Assembly (NCBI GenBank): GCA_905216095.1
Contig: CAJMSQ010000006.1
Span: forward strand, 1 to 64,000
DNA: 64,000 nucleotides
From: an uncultured bacterium
GTDB taxonomy: Bacteria; Bacteroidota; Bacteroidia; Bacteroidales; Bacteroidaceae
Direction: 5' to 3'
Position numbers and translations under genes: made by a program. The notes under the pieces were generated by a model, which made no database searches, was not told the DNA's origin, and was given only the letters and a program-made list of their open reading frames with translations. Below, piece after piece: positions 35,496 through 45,460 of this stretch (positions within the stretch are counted from its first letter, which is position 1; each line of letters opens with the position of its first letter).

Positions 35496-36887
35496 TTATT
35501 CTCTTCCGCCTCCGAGAGCCTGATATAGTTTGACGGCAGACAGAACTTTGTTGTATTTGTCATTGATGAGCGACAGCTGGGCCTGGAGCAGGCTCTGCTG
35601 GGCCGTGAGAGTCTCGAGATAAGTCGTCTGGCTGGAGTACTGGAACAGCGTATTGACGTCCTCAAGCGCCTTTTCCAGTTCGGCTACCTCTTTCTCGCGC
35701 TGGTCCTGCTGCTTGATGCAGGTCTGATATTCGGACAGCGCGTTGCTTACCTCGTTGCCTGCGTTGAGCAACGTCTCGCGGAATTCAAGCTCGGCCTGCT
35801 CCTGCTCGAGTTTGGATATCTTCAGGTTGGCCCGGAGCTTGCCGTTGGCAAAAAGGGGCTGCACCACGGAACCTACGGCCTGGGCGATGAACTTGGCGGG
35901 ATTGAGGACACCCATGCCTGCGCTGTTGGTCCATCCGGCGGTGCCCGACAGAGTCAGTCCGGGATAGAAGGCGGAGCGCGCGATGTTCACGCCATAGAAT
36001 TTCGAGGCCAGGGTCAGTTCGGCTATGCGTACATCCGGACGGTAGGACAGGAGTTGTACGGGAACGCCGGCCGACATCCGGGCAGGGAATACATTGCTGT
36101 TGAACGCGCTTCGGCCTATGGCGTGCGGCGTTTCGTCGAGGAGCAGGCAGAGGGAGTTCTCGGCTTCGCGGATGCTCTTCTCCAGTGCGGGGACGGAAGC
36201 CAGCAGTTCGTAGTAGTTGGCCTTGGTTTGCGAAACGGCAGCCTGGTTTACCATGGCTGCATCAAACATGGCTTCCATGGCTTCCACGTTCTTTTTCCAC
36301 AGTACGACGGTAGCTTGTGTCGTCTTCAACTGCTCGTCCAACATCTGGAGTGTATAGTAAAGGTTGGCTACCGCGGCAATGATGGAAGTCTGGGTGGCCT
36401 GTTTGGCTACCTTGGCCTGCAACAAGGTGGTTTCGGATTGCTTGCGCGTGTTGCGGAGCGAGCCCCACGAACCGAGATTCCACGATGCCGAGAGCGGCAG
36501 CGTGTAGGTTTTGGTGGCTTGCATGTGGTCAAAGGAACTGATGGTGCCTTGTGGTGCCAGCGTCAATGAGGGCAGGTAGGACAACTTCGACACGGTCAGT
36601 CCCGCTTGTGCCTTCTCGATGTTCAGTTCGGCCTTTTTCATGTTCGTATTGTTGGTCAAGGCTTTCTCGATGAGCGCCTGCAGCTGCGCATCGCTGAATA
36701 CCTCGCGCCAGGGCATGGTGCCGAAGTTGGTGGTGTCGGCCTCGGAGAGCGCGGCATCGGGGCTGACGGTGTCACGATAAAGACCTTCGGTGCGGGATAG
36801 CTTGTCGGGCCGCTCGTAGTTCTTGTAAAGGTTGCAACCGCTCAGCAGAACCGAGCAACCCAGTATGCAGATGATTTGTATCTTCAT
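35496..36887 (-). CDS. TolC-family outer-membrane efflux lipoprotein
   Basis: The 463-residue protein has a signal peptide and lipobox (SVLLSGC, Cys18) and then the OprM/NodT-type layout: PWREVFSDAQLQALIEKAL near residues 59-77 and two alpha-helical hairpin repeats (ASWNLGSWGSLRNTRKQSE; STAGWTN-type strand and helices later). It forms the trimeric exit duct for the RND pump encoded upstream. The gap to the pump gene is 62 bp and contains a hairpin (36914-36943), so it is in the same operon. Confidence 0.92.
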   Translation of the reverse strand: MKIQIICILGCSVLLSGCNLYKNYERPDKLSRTEGLYRDTVSPDAALSEADTTNFGTMPWREVFSDAQLQALIEKALTNNTNMKKAELNIEKAQAGLTVSKLSYLPSLTLAPQGTISSFDHMQATKTYTLPLSASWNLGSWGSLRNTRKQSETTLLQAKVAKQATQTSIIAAVANLYYTLQMLDEQLKTTQATVVLWKKNVEAMEAMFDAAMVNQAAVSQTKANYYELLASVPALEKSIREAENSLCLLLDETPHAIGRSAFNSNVFPARMSAGVPVQLLSYRPDVRIAELTLASKFYGVNIARSAFYPGLTLSGTAGWTNSAGMGVLNPAKFIAQAVGSVVQPLFANGKLRANLKISKLEQEQAELEFRETLLNAGNEVSNALSEYQTCIKQQDQREKEVAELEKALEDVNTLFQYSSQTTYLETLTAQQSLLQAQLSLINDKYNKVLSAVKLYQALGGGRE

Positions 36888-36913
36888 GTTTCTACTTTAT
36901 AAGTTTAGGGGAG

Positions 36914-36943
36914 CGGTACGGACGACGGATGCCGCCCGTACCG
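36914..36943 (-). promoter_or_regulatory. Intra-operon hairpin between pump and outer-membrane factor
   Basis: CGGTACGG (36914-36921) pairs with CCGTACCG (36936-36943). There is no T tract, so it may tune relative expression or processing within the efflux operon. Confidence 0.4.
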
Positions 36944-36949
36944 TCCGGT

Positions 36950-39900
36950 TTATTTGGAGTACTGCAGTATGTCTGCTTCGGCATCAGTGTTGTCGATGTC
37001 TTCCCATTCCATGGGCTTGATTTTCTCTTGCAGGTACTGGAAGATGACGAAGAGGCCCGGAACAATGAATATCTGGAATATCATACCGATAAGCATACCG
37101 CCGATGGCCGTCGTTCCGAGGGAACGGTTTCCGTTTGCGCCTACGCCGAATGCGAACATCAGCGGGAGCAGACCGATAATCATGGCCAAGGAGGTCATCA
37201 GGATAGGACGAAGACGTGCTCCTGCACCGAGTACGGCTGCCCAGGATATGCTCATGCCCATCTTGCGGCGGTCAAGGGCGAACTCCACAATGAGGATGGC
37301 GTTCTTTGCCAAAAGTCCCATCAACATGATGAGGGCGATTTGCACGTAGATGTTGTTCTGTGCTGTTCCGAATATGGGAATGATGTTGTTCAATCCGCCC
37401 ATTGCCTGGATGAACAGGAACGAGCCGGCCAGACCGAAGGGTACGGAGAGCAATACGGCGAAAGGCAGCAGATAACTCTCGTATTGGGCCGAGAGCAACA
37501 GGTAGATGAAGACGAAGCAGAGCAGGAAAATCATGGCAGTGCTGCTTCCGCTGCTGCTTTGTTCCTCACGCGTCAGACCGGAGAACTCGTAGCTGTAGCC
37601 TTGAGGCAGGGTCTGTGCCGCAACCTCCTCGATGGCTTTGATGGCCTGTCCGGAAGTTACGCCGCTCGCAGGGTTACCGTTGATGGAGATGGACGTAAAC
37701 ATGTTGAAACGGTTGATGTTGTCCGGTCCCATGGACGGAGTGACGGTGATGAACTCCATAATCGGGGCCATCTCGCCCTTGCCGTTGCGTATCTTGATTT
37801 TATAGAGTGATTCCAGGTTGGAACGCTCGCTTCGCTCGGACTGAACCATTACGCGATAGAGCTTACCGAAACGGTTGAAGTTCGAAGCGTAGAGACCACC
37901 GTAATATCCTTGCAAGGTAGACAGGATGCCGCTGGGCGAGATGCCGGCCCGCTTACACTTGGCGGGGTCTATGTCAATCAGATATTCGGGGAAGTTCGTA
38001 TTGAATGTCGTCTGTGCCGATTCTATCTCGGGACGTTTCGACAGTTCTGCTATGAATTCGTTGGACACTTCCTGGAATTTTGTCAGTTCTCCGCCGGTAC
38101 GGTCCTGCAGGTTCAGGGTGAAGCCGTTCGTAGCTCCGTAACCGGTAATCATAGGCGGCTGGAAGAACAACACCTGTGCGTCCTTGAACGCCTTTTGCGA
38201 CTGCAAATAAAGATTGGCAAAGAGTACGGTCGAACTTTCCGTGATGGAGTTGCGCTCTTCCCAGTCTTTCAGCTTCACAATGATAGAGCCGTAGCTCGGT
38301 CCCTGGCCACCGATGAAGGAGTAACCGGAGATGACGGTGCTGCTTTCCACGATGGGCGAGGAGCGGACAAGGCTGTCTACTTGGGTAAGTACGGCTTCGG
38401 TGCGATCCTGTGAGGTTCCGGGAGGCAAAGTAACGACACCCATCACCGTACCCGTATCTTCGTTCGGCACCATTGCCGTAGGAGTGACGTTCATGAAGAA
38501 GACAAGGGCCACGATGCTGGCGACAACGAGCGCGATGGTCAGCACAGGGCGCTGGATTACTCTGAGCACGCGTTTCTTATATTTCTTCAAGATGTTGTCA
38601 TAACCGTTGTTGAAGGAATTTATGAAGCGTTTGCTCATCAGTCCCATAAAGGCAACGACGCTGATGACTACCATCAGTGCGGCGATGATGGGCTTGCCGG
38701 AGAAATCAAAAAGGTTGAAGATAAGGCCTATGACCGCGATAATCAACAGTATGATGGTGACAGATGGCGGCAAGTTCAGATTGAATTTGTTCTTGCCCAG
38801 CTTCTTCTTCATCGTGTCTGCCGCGGCAGAGTAGGCTATGCCCATACGTTCTTTCAGCGTAGAGTCTATTTCTTCGCCTTTCTCGTTGTGTGGTTTCAGG
38901 AAGATGGCACACAGCGCGGGCGAAAGCGTCAGGGCGTTCAGTGCCGAGAAGCCGATAGCGATGGCCATCGTAATACCAAACTGGCGGTAGAACGTACCTG
39001 ATGTTCCCGACATGAAGCTTACGGGGACGAACACGGCCATCATGACCAGCGTAATGGAGATAATGGCGCCGCCAAGCTCGCTCATCGCGTCGATGGATGC
39101 CTTGCGGGCGGAACTGTATCCCTGATCCAGTTTGGCGTGGACGCCTTCCACGACGACGATGGCGTCGTCCACGACAATCGCGATGGCCAGTACCAATGCC
39201 GAGAGCGTCAGCAAGTTGATGGAGAAGCCTATGACATTGAGTGCGAAGAACGTACCAATCAAGGCTACCGGTATGGCAATGGTCGGGATGAGCGTGGAGC
39301 GCATGTCCTGCAGGAAGATAAACACCACAAGGAACACCAGAATGAAGGCTTCGATAAGGGTCTTGATTACTTCGTGTATGGAAGCGAAGAGGAAGTCGTT
39401 GGCATTCTGCGCTACGCTTATCTTAAGTCCGGGAGGCAGGTCTGTTTCGATTTCGCTCAATAGTTTTTCGATGTCCTGGATGATTTCTGTAGCGTTCGAA
39501 CCCGCCGTCTGGAACACAATACATGATACGGCTTTATTGCCGTTTACCTTGCCTGAGAACGCATAGGATTCACGTCCGAGTTCCACCTTGGCCACATCGC
39601 CCAGCCGGATGACGTTGCCGTCGGGAGTAGAATTGATGACCATGTTCTCAAACTCGGTTACCTCTTTCAGACGTCCCTTGTAGCGGAGCGTATACTGGAA
39701 GGTCTGTCCTTCGCGCTCGCCGATATTACCCGGTGCGGCCTCGATATTCTGTTCCGCAAGCAGGGAAGAGATATCTGACGGGATAAGTCCGTATTCGGCC
39801 ATCTTTTCCGGTTTCAGCCAAATGCGCATGGAGTAGTTTCCACCCATGACCATCGCCTCGCCGACGCCCTGTACGCGCTGTACCTGAGGGATGATGTTGA

Positions 39901-40381
39901 TTTTTGCATAGTTCTCGATGAACTCAGGTGTATAGAGGTTGTCCACGTCGGACAGGGAGAAAATAATCAGCATGGAGCTTTGGCGCTTCTGGGTGATGAC
40001 ACCCACGCGCGTAACTTCGGCGGGGAGCAGACCCTGTGCCTTCGACACGCGGTTCTGTACGTTCACCGCGGCCATATCGGGGTCAGTGCCTTGCTTGAAG
40101 GTGATGCTGATGGTGGCGGCGCCGGTGTTGGTGGCGGTGGAACTCATGTAGTCCATGCCTTCCACACCGTTTATCTGCTCTTCCAGCGGTGCGATGACGG
40201 AATTCAGCACGGTCTGTGCGTTGGCACCGGTGTAAGTGGTGCTTACGGACACTGTCGGCGGTGCAATGTCCGGATATTGTGTTACCGGGAGCGATATGAG
40301 TCCCAGGAAGCCCAGGATGACAATCAGGATGGATATCACCGTTGAGAGCACCGGGCGGTTAATGAATCTGTCTAACTTCAT
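36950..40381 (-). CDS. RND multidrug efflux transporter (HAE1/AcrB family)
   Basis: The 1143-residue inner-membrane pump uses the proton gradient to export drugs or other compounds. It starts KLDRFINRPVLSTVISILIV as HAE1 pumps do. The first periplasmic porter domain follows (PDIAPPTVSVSTTYTGANAQ), then transmembrane helices 2-6 including the proton-relay segment LALVLAIAIVVDDAIVVVEG-like sequence (two adjacent Asp), and the second porter domain ends before helices 8-12 (GLLAKNAILIVEFA). At about 1040-1050 residues most HAE1 pumps are shorter; extra sequence lies in the cytoplasmic loop around 500-620 (KKKLGKNKFNLNLPPSVT). Second gene of the operon. Confidence 0.95.
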   Translation of the reverse strand: MKLDRFINRPVLSTVISILIVILGFLGLISLPVTQYPDIAPPTVSVSTTYTGANAQTVLNSVIAPLEEQINGVEGMDYMSSTATNTGAATISITFKQGTDPDMAAVNVQNRVSKAQGLLPAEVTRVGVITQKRQSSMLIIFSLSDVDNLYTPEFIENYAKINIIPQVQRVQGVGEAMVMGGNYSMRIWLKPEKMAEYGLIPSDISSLLAEQNIEAAPGNIGEREGQTFQYTLRYKGRLKEVTEFENMVINSTPDGNVIRLGDVAKVELGRESYAFSGKVNGNKAVSCIVFQTAGSNATEIIQDIEKLLSEIETDLPPGLKISVAQNANDFLFASIHEVIKTLIEAFILVFLVVFIFLQDMRSTLIPTIAIPVALIGTFFALNVIGFSINLLTLSALVLAIAIVVDDAIVVVEGVHAKLDQGYSSARKASIDAMSELGGAIISITLVMMAVFVPVSFMSGTSGTFYRQFGITMAIAIGFSALNALTLSPALCAIFLKPHNEKGEEIDSTLKERMGIAYSAAADTMKKKLGKNKFNLNLPPSVTIILLIIAVIGLIFNLFDFSGKPIIAALMVVISVVAFMGLMSKRFINSFNNGYDNILKKYKKRVLRVIQRPVLTIALVVASIVALVFFMNVTPTAMVPNEDTGTVMGVVTLPPGTSQDRTEAVLTQVDSLVRSSPIVESSTVISGYSFIGGQGPSYGSIIVKLKDWEERNSITESSTVLFANLYLQSQKAFKDAQVLFFQPPMITGYGATNGFTLNLQDRTGGELTKFQEVSNEFIAELSKRPEIESAQTTFNTNFPEYLIDIDPAKCKRAGISPSGILSTLQGYYGGLYASNFNRFGKLYRVMVQSERSERSNLESLYKIKIRNGKGEMAPIMEFITVTPSMGPDNINRFNMFTSISINGNPASGVTSGQAIKAIEEVAAQTLPQGYSYEFSGLTREEQSSSGSSTAMIFLLCFVFIYLLLSAQYESYLLPFAVLLSVPFGLAGSFLFIQAMGGLNNIIPIFGTAQNNIYVQIALIMLMGLLAKNAILIVEFALDRRKMGMSISWAAVLGAGARLRPILMTSLAMIIGLLPLMFAFGVGANGNRSLGTTAIGGMLIGMIFQIFIVPGLFVIFQYLQEKIKPMEWEDIDNTDAEADILQYSK

Positions 40382-40468
40382 TGTGCGTGTTACTTATTGA
40401 TTTAGGGATGTATGAACGGCCGGGCCGTTCTTCAATATCCTTTCCAAGCGTTTGTTCCCAAATTCTTT

Positions 40469-41641
40469 TTATTCTTCTGTCGGGAGTTTGCCGTCCTTCA
40501 TGTGCTGCTGCGCTTTGGCTTGTTTGGCTTTCGACTCGGCAGGTGTGATGGGATTGATTTCCATCTCGTTCTTCAGCTTGTTGATGCCCTCGACCACGAT
40601 GCGGTCGCCGGCTTTCAGACCGGATGTCACTACGTAGTCTTTACCGTCATTCTGCGGCAAGACGGTGATTTCCGTGCTCTTGGCCTTGTTGTCCTTGCCT
40701 ACGGTGTAAACGAACTTCTTGTCCTGAATCTCGTAAGTGGCTTTCTGCGGAATGATGATGACATTGGAAGCATGGGTCGGGATGAGGACGGAACCGGTAC
40801 CGCCACTGCGGAGAATGTGTCCGGCGTTGTCGAAGTCGGCCCTTATCTGAACGGAGCCGGTGGCCTGGTCGATGACACCTGAGATGGCGCTGATGACTCC
40901 GGGATTGCCGTATTCGCTGCCGTCGGCAAGCATAAGGCGGACGGCCGGCATCTTGGTGATGGCTTCACTGACGCCGCCCGATTCGCGCGACAGGCCGAGG
41001 AGCTGTTTCTCGGTCATCGAGAAGTACACATACATCTTCGAGATGTTCGAGACCGTGGTCAGCGGCTCTACCGTGCCGGCGCTGACAAGGCTTCCCACAC
41101 GATAGGGGATTTCGCCTACGACACCGTCGGCCGGACTGGTGATGGTGCAGAAACTGAGCTGGTCCTTGGCGTTGAGATATTGCGCCTTGGCTGCGGCCAG
41201 TTGTGCTTTGAGGCTTTCCAGCGAGTTGGTTGCCATGTCGTAGTCATATTTTGAGATGATGGCTTTGTCGAGCAACATTTTCTTGTTGGCCACCGTGAGT
41301 TCCTGTGTGGCTATCTGCGACTTGACTACGTTTATTTGTGCTTCGGCTGCCTTGACGGCTGCGGCGTATTGTGTGCGGTCTATTTCGAACAAGGCCTGTC
41401 CTTTACGGACGGTTGCGCCCTCGTCCACCAGCACTCGTGTGATGTGACCGGATACTTTCGCACGGATTTCGATGTCCTGCTGGCCTTTGATGGTTGCGGG
41501 GTAGGATGTGTTCAAGTCTGCATCCGTGGCTTTTACCGTTACGACTGCGAAGTCATTGCTGCTGCCGGGCATTCCCGACTTTTTGTCACCGCAGGCCGTG
41601 GCCAATGCCAGTACGAGAGTGAGATAAGCGATTTTTTTCAT
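40469..41641 (-). CDS. Periplasmic adaptor (membrane fusion) protein of the RND pump
   Basis: The 390-residue lipoprotein has signal peptide and lipobox (LALATACGD), a lipoyl-like half motif (IKGQQDIEIRAKVSGHITRV), a helical hairpin (KAAEAQINVVKSQIATQELT), the second lipoyl half (ITSPADGVVGEIPYRVGSLV) and beta-barrel and membrane-proximal domains. It links the RND pump to the outer-membrane duct. It is the first gene of the operon, 87 bp before the pump, and its -7 box TAATTTTG lies at 41706-41713. No regulator gene is next to the operon. Confidence 0.94.
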   Translation of the reverse strand: MKKIAYLTLVLALATACGDKKSGMPGSSNDFAVVTVKATDADLNTSYPATIKGQQDIEIRAKVSGHITRVLVDEGATVRKGQALFEIDRTQYAAAVKAAEAQINVVKSQIATQELTVANKKMLLDKAIISKYDYDMATNSLESLKAQLAAAKAQYLNAKDQLSFCTITSPADGVVGEIPYRVGSLVSAGTVEPLTTVSNISKMYVYFSMTEKQLLGLSRESGGVSEAITKMPAVRLMLADGSEYGNPGVISAISGVIDQATGSVQIRADFDNAGHILRSGGTGSVLIPTHASNVIIIPQKATYEIQDKKFVYTVGKDNKAKSTEITVLPQNDGKDYVVTSGLKAGDRIVVEGINKLKNEMEINPITPAESKAKQAKAQQHMKDGKLPTEE

Positions 41642-41705
41642 GTTTTTTCTGACTATAAATGATTATTTTCTTTTTGCTATGTAGACGTATCCTAATTTCA
41701 AACTG

Positions 41706-41738
41706 CAAAATTACGGCAAAAAACTAATATAAAGCAAA
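41706..41738 (-). promoter_or_regulatory. Promoter of the RND efflux operon
   Basis: TTTG (41738-41735), a 21-nt spacer and TAATTTTG (41713-41706) on the minus strand, with a leader of about 60 nt. In 41739-41926 I see nothing else. Confidence 0.7.
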
Positions 41739-41926
41739 TAGTTTTCGATTGTTTTTCGCCGTTTTGAGTTTATTAACGTGGAGAAAGAATTTATAGAAAA
41801 GGAAAAAATCGCGACAATGATGGTTTTGCGCTTGCGCGGCAGTCCGCAATGTGCGGCCGAATGCATATTCCTGTTGCCGAAAGATACTTTTACGGGCGGG
41901 TTCATGTCCGGACAGCGGCAGGTGAA

Positions 41927-42176
41927 ATTAACATTTTTAACTTTTGTGGACAAAAAAGGGCTGCGAGATGCCGCTCTCTTTTCGCTACATGCAGGGCCGG
42001 GAAGAACTACAAGCCATGTAGGAAAAACTACATGGCTTCTGATTTTTTCTATGATAGGGACAGTTTTGCCCGAAAGCAGGCCGTATTCCATTAAAAAAGG
42101 GTGACTTACGTCGCCCTCCACATTTCTGTACTACAAAGATACAACATTTTTCCGCCAAAAGCAAATTGTGTTAAAA
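41927..42176 (-). repeat. Family A intergenic element, copy A6 (inverted)
   Basis: On the minus strand this copy has the best promoter of the family: TTTG, 20 nt, TATCTTTG (-7 at 42141-42134). The downstream stem is GTAC-based instead of GCACT, the terminator-like hairpin is GGGCGAC/GTCACCC-type with T6, and the arms are AAGCCATGTAG/CTACATGGCTT. It ends GTTAAAAATGTTAAT (41941-41927). It lies between folE and the efflux operon, all on the minus strand, so readthrough from it would enter the efflux operon. Confidence 0.85.
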
Positions 42177-42265
42177 ATGCAAGGCGGCTGGAAATGCCGG
42201 TCCGCACAGCTGGAAAAATCCGCCATGCGGCGGAGGCGCGCCGGTTCCGCCGGGATGCTTTCGGT

Positions 42266-42829
42266 TCAATGCTTGGCGATGAGATTAAGAAACTCTTCAC
42301 GCGTCTTGGCCTGGTTGAAAGCGCCGGAAAAGTCGCTGGTGGTGGTGACCGAGCCTTGCTTCTCCACGCCGCGCATCTGCATACACATGTGTTCGGCCTC
42401 GATAACGACCATTACGCCCAAGGGGTTCAGGGCTTCCTGTATACATTCCTTGATTTGCAGCGTCATGCGCTCCTGCACTTGCAGGCGATGGGAGAATATG
42501 TCCACCACCCGGGCTATTTTCGACAGGCCTGTGATGTAGCCGTTGGGGATGTAGGCGACGTGTGCCTTGCCGTAGAAAGGCAATATGTGGTGTTCGCAGA
42601 GCGAATAAAAGTTGATGTCCTTGACAATGACCATCTGGTTGTACGCTTCGCAGAACTTGGCCGAGTTAAGTACGGCGACGGGGTCCATTTCATAGCCGCG
42701 CGTCAGTGTAAGCATGGCTTTCGCCACTCTTTCCGGGGTCTTCAACAGGCCTTCGCGCTCGGGATGTTCGCCGAGCAGTCCGAGTATTTCCTTATAGTGG
42801 TATTGCAGGCGGGATAATCTGTCTTCCAT
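42266..42829 (-). CDS. folE: GTP cyclohydrolase I
   Basis: The 187-residue enzyme converts GTP to dihydroneopterin triphosphate for folate and, through QueD, for queuosine. It has [15 protein letters not shown], the zinc site in [20 protein letters not shown] and [20 protein letters not shown] with the conserved basic residues, and ends in [13 protein letters not shown]. Length and motifs fit the type I enzyme. It follows the SPOR gene by 24 bp on the same strand. The queDE genes that use its product are 11 kb away. Confidence 0.96.
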   Translation of the reverse strand: MEDRLSRLQYHYKEILGLLGEHPEREGLLKTPERVAKAMLTLTRGYEMDPVAVLNSAKFCEAYNQMVIVKDINFYSLCEHHILPFYGKAHVAYIPNGYITGLSKIARVVDIFSHRLQVQERMTLQIKECIQEALNPLGVMVVIEAEHMCMQMRGVEKQGSVTTTSDFSGAFNQAKTREEFLNLIAKH

Positions 42830-42853
42830 TTGGCTTGCGGTGTGGAGTTATGG

Positions 42854-43423
42854 TCAGCGGGGCAGGAGTACCTCGCACTTTACGATGTGGACTTCGGTCG
42901 AAATCCTTTTGGAACGAATCTTGCCCGCATATTTGAGGGCGTCTTCCCTGTTCTTGAAATCGCCTACGCGGCATATCCATCGCGGACTGGTGAAGCGTGG
43001 ATAGACGGACAACTCGGGGAAAAGGTTCTTACATCTCTCTCCGATTTCGAAAGCCTTGGCCTTGTCCTGATGGGAATTACCTCCGGTGTAGATTTGTATG
43101 CGGTAGCCGATGGCTTTCGTGCGGTAACGTCCCTTCGCTGTGTAGGGCTTTGTTGTTTTTTCCGCCGCGGCGTTTTCCTTTCCTTTTCCGGTATTGTCCG
43201 CTTTGTGGCCCTCACTCTTACCGCTGTGGGGCGTGTTGGTTGCCGAAGCCGGGACAGTGGGGCGTTTCACGTTGTTCACGATGTTTTCCAGCTCGGCATC
43301 CTGTACGATGACGACTTTTCCTTCGCCTTCCGCCTGTTGTTTCAGCCGGTCGGTGTAGTGGGACTGTGCACGGGCCGTACATGCGGCCAACGCTATCATG
43401 ATGAAACAGATGAGGTTCTTCAC
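42854..43423 (-). CDS. SPOR-domain periplasmic protein
   Basis: The 189-residue protein begins (GTG at 43423) KNLICFIMIALAACTARAQ, a signal peptide, so it is exported. A low-complexity Lys/Gly linker (about 60-100) leads to a SPOR-type domain: GYRIQIYTGGNSHQDKAKAFEI, then FPELSVYPRFTSPRWICRVGDFKNREDAL. SPOR domains bind peptidoglycan stripped of stem peptides at the septum. The ATG at 43564 is not credible since it lies inside tpiA and would block the signal peptide. The GTG start is an inference. It lies between tpiA and folE, an order seen in other Bacteroidales. Confidence 0.82.
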   Translation of the reverse strand: MKNLICFIMIALAACTARAQSHYTDRLKQQAEGEGKVVIVQDAELENIVNNVKRPTVPASATNTPHSGKSEGHKADNTGKGKENAAAEKTTKPYTAKGRYRTKAIGYRIQIYTGGNSHQDKAKAFEIGERCKNLFPELSVYPRFTSPRWICRVGDFKNREDALKYAGKIRSKRISTEVHIVKCEVLLPR

Positions 43424-43448
43424 GGGCAGTTCTTTTTTTATGGGAAAA

Positions 43449-43483
43449 GGCAAGGTGCAGGCTGCTTTTGCCCGCACCTTGCC
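43449..43483 (-). terminator. tpiA terminator
   Basis: A 10-bp stem GGCAAGGTGC/GCACCTTGCC followed by TTTT on the minus strand. It lies only 26 bp ahead of the SPOR start, so it may be leaky and act as an attenuator. Confidence 0.7.
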
Positions 43484-43505
43484 GTGTGCGGATGATGACT
43501 GACGC

Positions 43506-44264
43506 TTATTTCCAGGCGTCGATGATGCCTTTGAAATCTTCGGCCTTGAGCGCGGCACCGCCAATCAGGCCGCCGTCCACGTCGGGCTTGGCGAAAATTT
43601 CCTTGGCGTTGCTCGGCTTGCAGCTTCCGCCGTAGAGAATGCTTACGTTCTCGCCGGCTGCGGCACCGAACTTCTCGGAAATGACGTTGCGGATGAAGGC
43701 GTGCATCTCCTCAGCCTGCTCGGCCGTGGCCGTTTTGCCGGTTCCGATGGCCCAGACGGGTTCGTAGGCGAGGATTATGTTGGAGAATTCTTCCTCGGAC
43801 AGGTCGAAGAGCGAACCTTCGAGCTGGGCTTTCACCACTTCGTTCTGCTTGCCGCTCTCGCGCTCCTCGAGCACTTCGCCGATGCAGAAGATAACCTTCA
43901 GTCCGTTGCTCAGAGCCAGGTTGATCTTCTCTTTCAGAATTTCGGCCGTCTCGTGATAGTAAGCGCGACGTTCGCTGTGGCCGAGGATGACATACTGTGC
44001 GCCGGTGCTTTTTACCATTTCGGCGGAAACTTCACCCGTGTAGGCGCCGCTGGCCTTGTCTGCGCAGTTCTCGGCACCGAGACCGATGATTTCGGCATTG
44101 AGCTCGGCGGCTACGGAAGCCAGGTGGATGAACGGAGTACAGATGACCACGTCACAGACAGGCTTGTCGGCCGTCAGCATGGTGTTCAACTCTTTGGCAA
44201 GTGCCACGCCGTCTTGCAGGTTCTTGTTCATTTTCCAGTTACCTGCTACGATTTTCTTTCTCAT
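43506..44264 (-). CDS. tpiA: Triosephosphate isomerase (separate start inside the fused frame)
   Basis: From ATG 44264 the frame gives a full-length 252-residue Tpi[17 protein letters not shown] (catalytic Lys), [12 protein letters not shown] (catalytic His), [20 protein letters not shown] (catalytic Glu with the flexible loop) and [17 protein letters not shown] (phosphate binding). It interconverts glyceraldehyde-3-P and dihydroxyacetone-P in glycolysis. A free TpiA made from this internal ATG, alone or beside the fusion, seems likely because the protein is needed as a soluble dimer. No strong Shine-Dalgarno site is seen. Confidence 0.9.
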   Translation of the reverse strand: MRKKIVAGNWKMNKNLQDGVALAKELNTMLTADKPVCDVVICTPFIHLASVAAELNAEIIGLGAENCADKASGAYTGEVSAEMVKSTGAQYVILGHSERRAYYHETAEILKEKINLALSNGLKVIFCIGEVLEERESGKQNEVVKAQLEGSLFDLSEEEFSNIILAYEPVWAIGTGKTATAEQAEEMHAFIRNVISEKFGAAAGENVSILYGGSCKPSNAKEIFAKPDVDGGLIGGAALKAEDFKGIIDAWK

Positions 44265-45446
44265 GTCTTTTTGTTTTAAGCGTTGTTTGAATCTATGATG
44301 TTTCAGATGTTTGCTGCCAATCCATAACCGGTCGGTCAGAATCACCAGCCCCAGGGGGATGATGAACCACAAGAGGAGTTTCATCAGCGGGGAGTATGGC
44401 GGTGAGACGGAAGCTATGTTCTCTTTTTCCGCAATGCCGGCATCGGGCAGTTTGTTGTTGCTCCATTTGCCCTTGATGCGGCCGTCGCCGATGAGCAGCA
44501 GGCCGGGATTGGAGCGTACCATGGCCTTGAGCGCGTCGTTGTCGCACATCAGGATGGGGTAGGCCGCCCCCGTCCGGTCTATCCACGCGCTGACGGCAGC
44601 TCGGTCCGACGCAGTGCCGGCCACGCCGTAGAATTTGTGTCCGGCGTCCCTGCACTCGTCCACTAAGTCGTTGATGATGTCGTTGCAGCCGTCGTCCGCG
44701 TATTTCAGGTCGGGGAGTGTGAGCAGGAACGTATAGCCTGAGTCGCTCAGCAATGCTTCTGTGAAATCCTCTCCGGTGTCGGCGTCGAAAATACTTAGTG
44801 TCATCAGTTCCTCCGGCACGGCCTTCCCGTCTTCTCCCTTGCCGGTCAGATAAGCCCGGCGCAGGTCTGTTCCCGTTTTGTAGGCCGAGAAGTCCAGCAC
44901 AGGCAGGTAATGGGCGGAAAAAAGGCTGAGCAGTACGATGTAGACCAGCGAGTAGAGCGACGTAATCCACTGGTTGCGCTCGCTGATGACGCGTACCAGG
45001 TAGCGTTTCTTCAGCAGTAGGACAACCGAGGCCGCCAGCAGTACGATGTTCTTGTACAAGGTCTCCGCATTGGTCAGCGTTATGGCGTCGCCGAAGCAGC
45101 CGCAATCGGGAACGGGGTCCTTTATATATATATATAAGGTGAGCCCCGTCATGACCGTCATGAAGACGGCGGTGGCTGCCGTGGTGAAATTCTTTCTTAT
45201 GCCGAGCAGGAGATAGATGCCCAACAGGAATTCGACGGTGCTCAAGGCTATGGCGAGGAAGAACAACGGCAGGGCGCTGTCCGAAAGTCCGATGCCCCAG
45301 TGCGCGAAATAGGCGTTGAGTTTGTAACACATGCCGGTAGGGTCCGCTGCCTTGACGAAACCGGAGAGAAGGAAAGTCCCGGCCAGCAGCAGGCGGCATA
45401 CCGTGACGCCCCAGAAGCGCAATATGTGTCGTCCCTTATGTTCCAA
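43506..45446 (-). CDS. DoxX/MauE-like membrane protein in one frame with triosephosphate isomerase
   Basis: One uninterrupted frame of 646 codons covers two proteins that are usually separate. Residues 1-394 are a DoxX/MauE-like protein: four N-terminal membrane helices ([39 protein letters not shown]), a CGCFG motif after helix 3, a thioredoxin-fold-like periplasmic part and a last helix ([16 protein letters not shown]). Residues 395-646 are a complete TpiA. At the junction the DNA reads TTAAAACAAAAAGACATGAG, where an out-of-frame TAA is followed by what looks like a normal spacer and start. An indel that removed the DoxX stop is the simplest explanation. The last helix would leave TpiA in the cytoplasm, so a fusion is topologically possible. 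Confidence 0.75.
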   Translation of the reverse strand: MEHKGRHILRFWGVTVCRLLLAGTFLLSGFVKAADPTGMCYKLNAYFAHWGIGLSDSALPLFFLAIALSTVEFLLGIYLLLGIRKNFTTAATAVFMTVMTGLTLYIYIKDPVPDCGCFGDAITLTNAETLYKNIVLLAASVVLLLKKRYLVRVISERNQWITSLYSLVYIVLLSLFSAHYLPVLDFSAYKTGTDLRRAYLTGKGEDGKAVPEELMTLSIFDADTGEDFTEALLSDSGYTFLLTLPDLKYADDGCNDIINDLVDECRDAGHKFYGVAGTASDRAAVSAWIDRTGAAYPILMCDNDALKAMVRSNPGLLLIGDGRIKGKWSNNKLPDAGIAEKENIASVSPPYSPLMKLLLWFIIPLGLVILTDRLWIGSKHLKHHRFKQRLKQKDMRKKIVAGNWKMNKNLQDGVALAKELNTMLTADKPVCDVVICTPFIHLASVAAELNAEIIGLGAENCADKASGAYTGEVSAEMVKSTGAQYVILGHSERRAYYHETAEILKEKINLALSNGLKVIFCIGEVLEERESGKQNEVVKAQLEGSLFDLSEEEFSNIILAYEPVWAIGTGKTATAEQAEEMHAFIRNVISEKFGAAAGENVSILYGGSCKPSNAKEIFAKPDVDGGLIGGAALKAEDFKGIIDAWK

Positions 45447-45460
45447 GTGCGCGTATCCCT

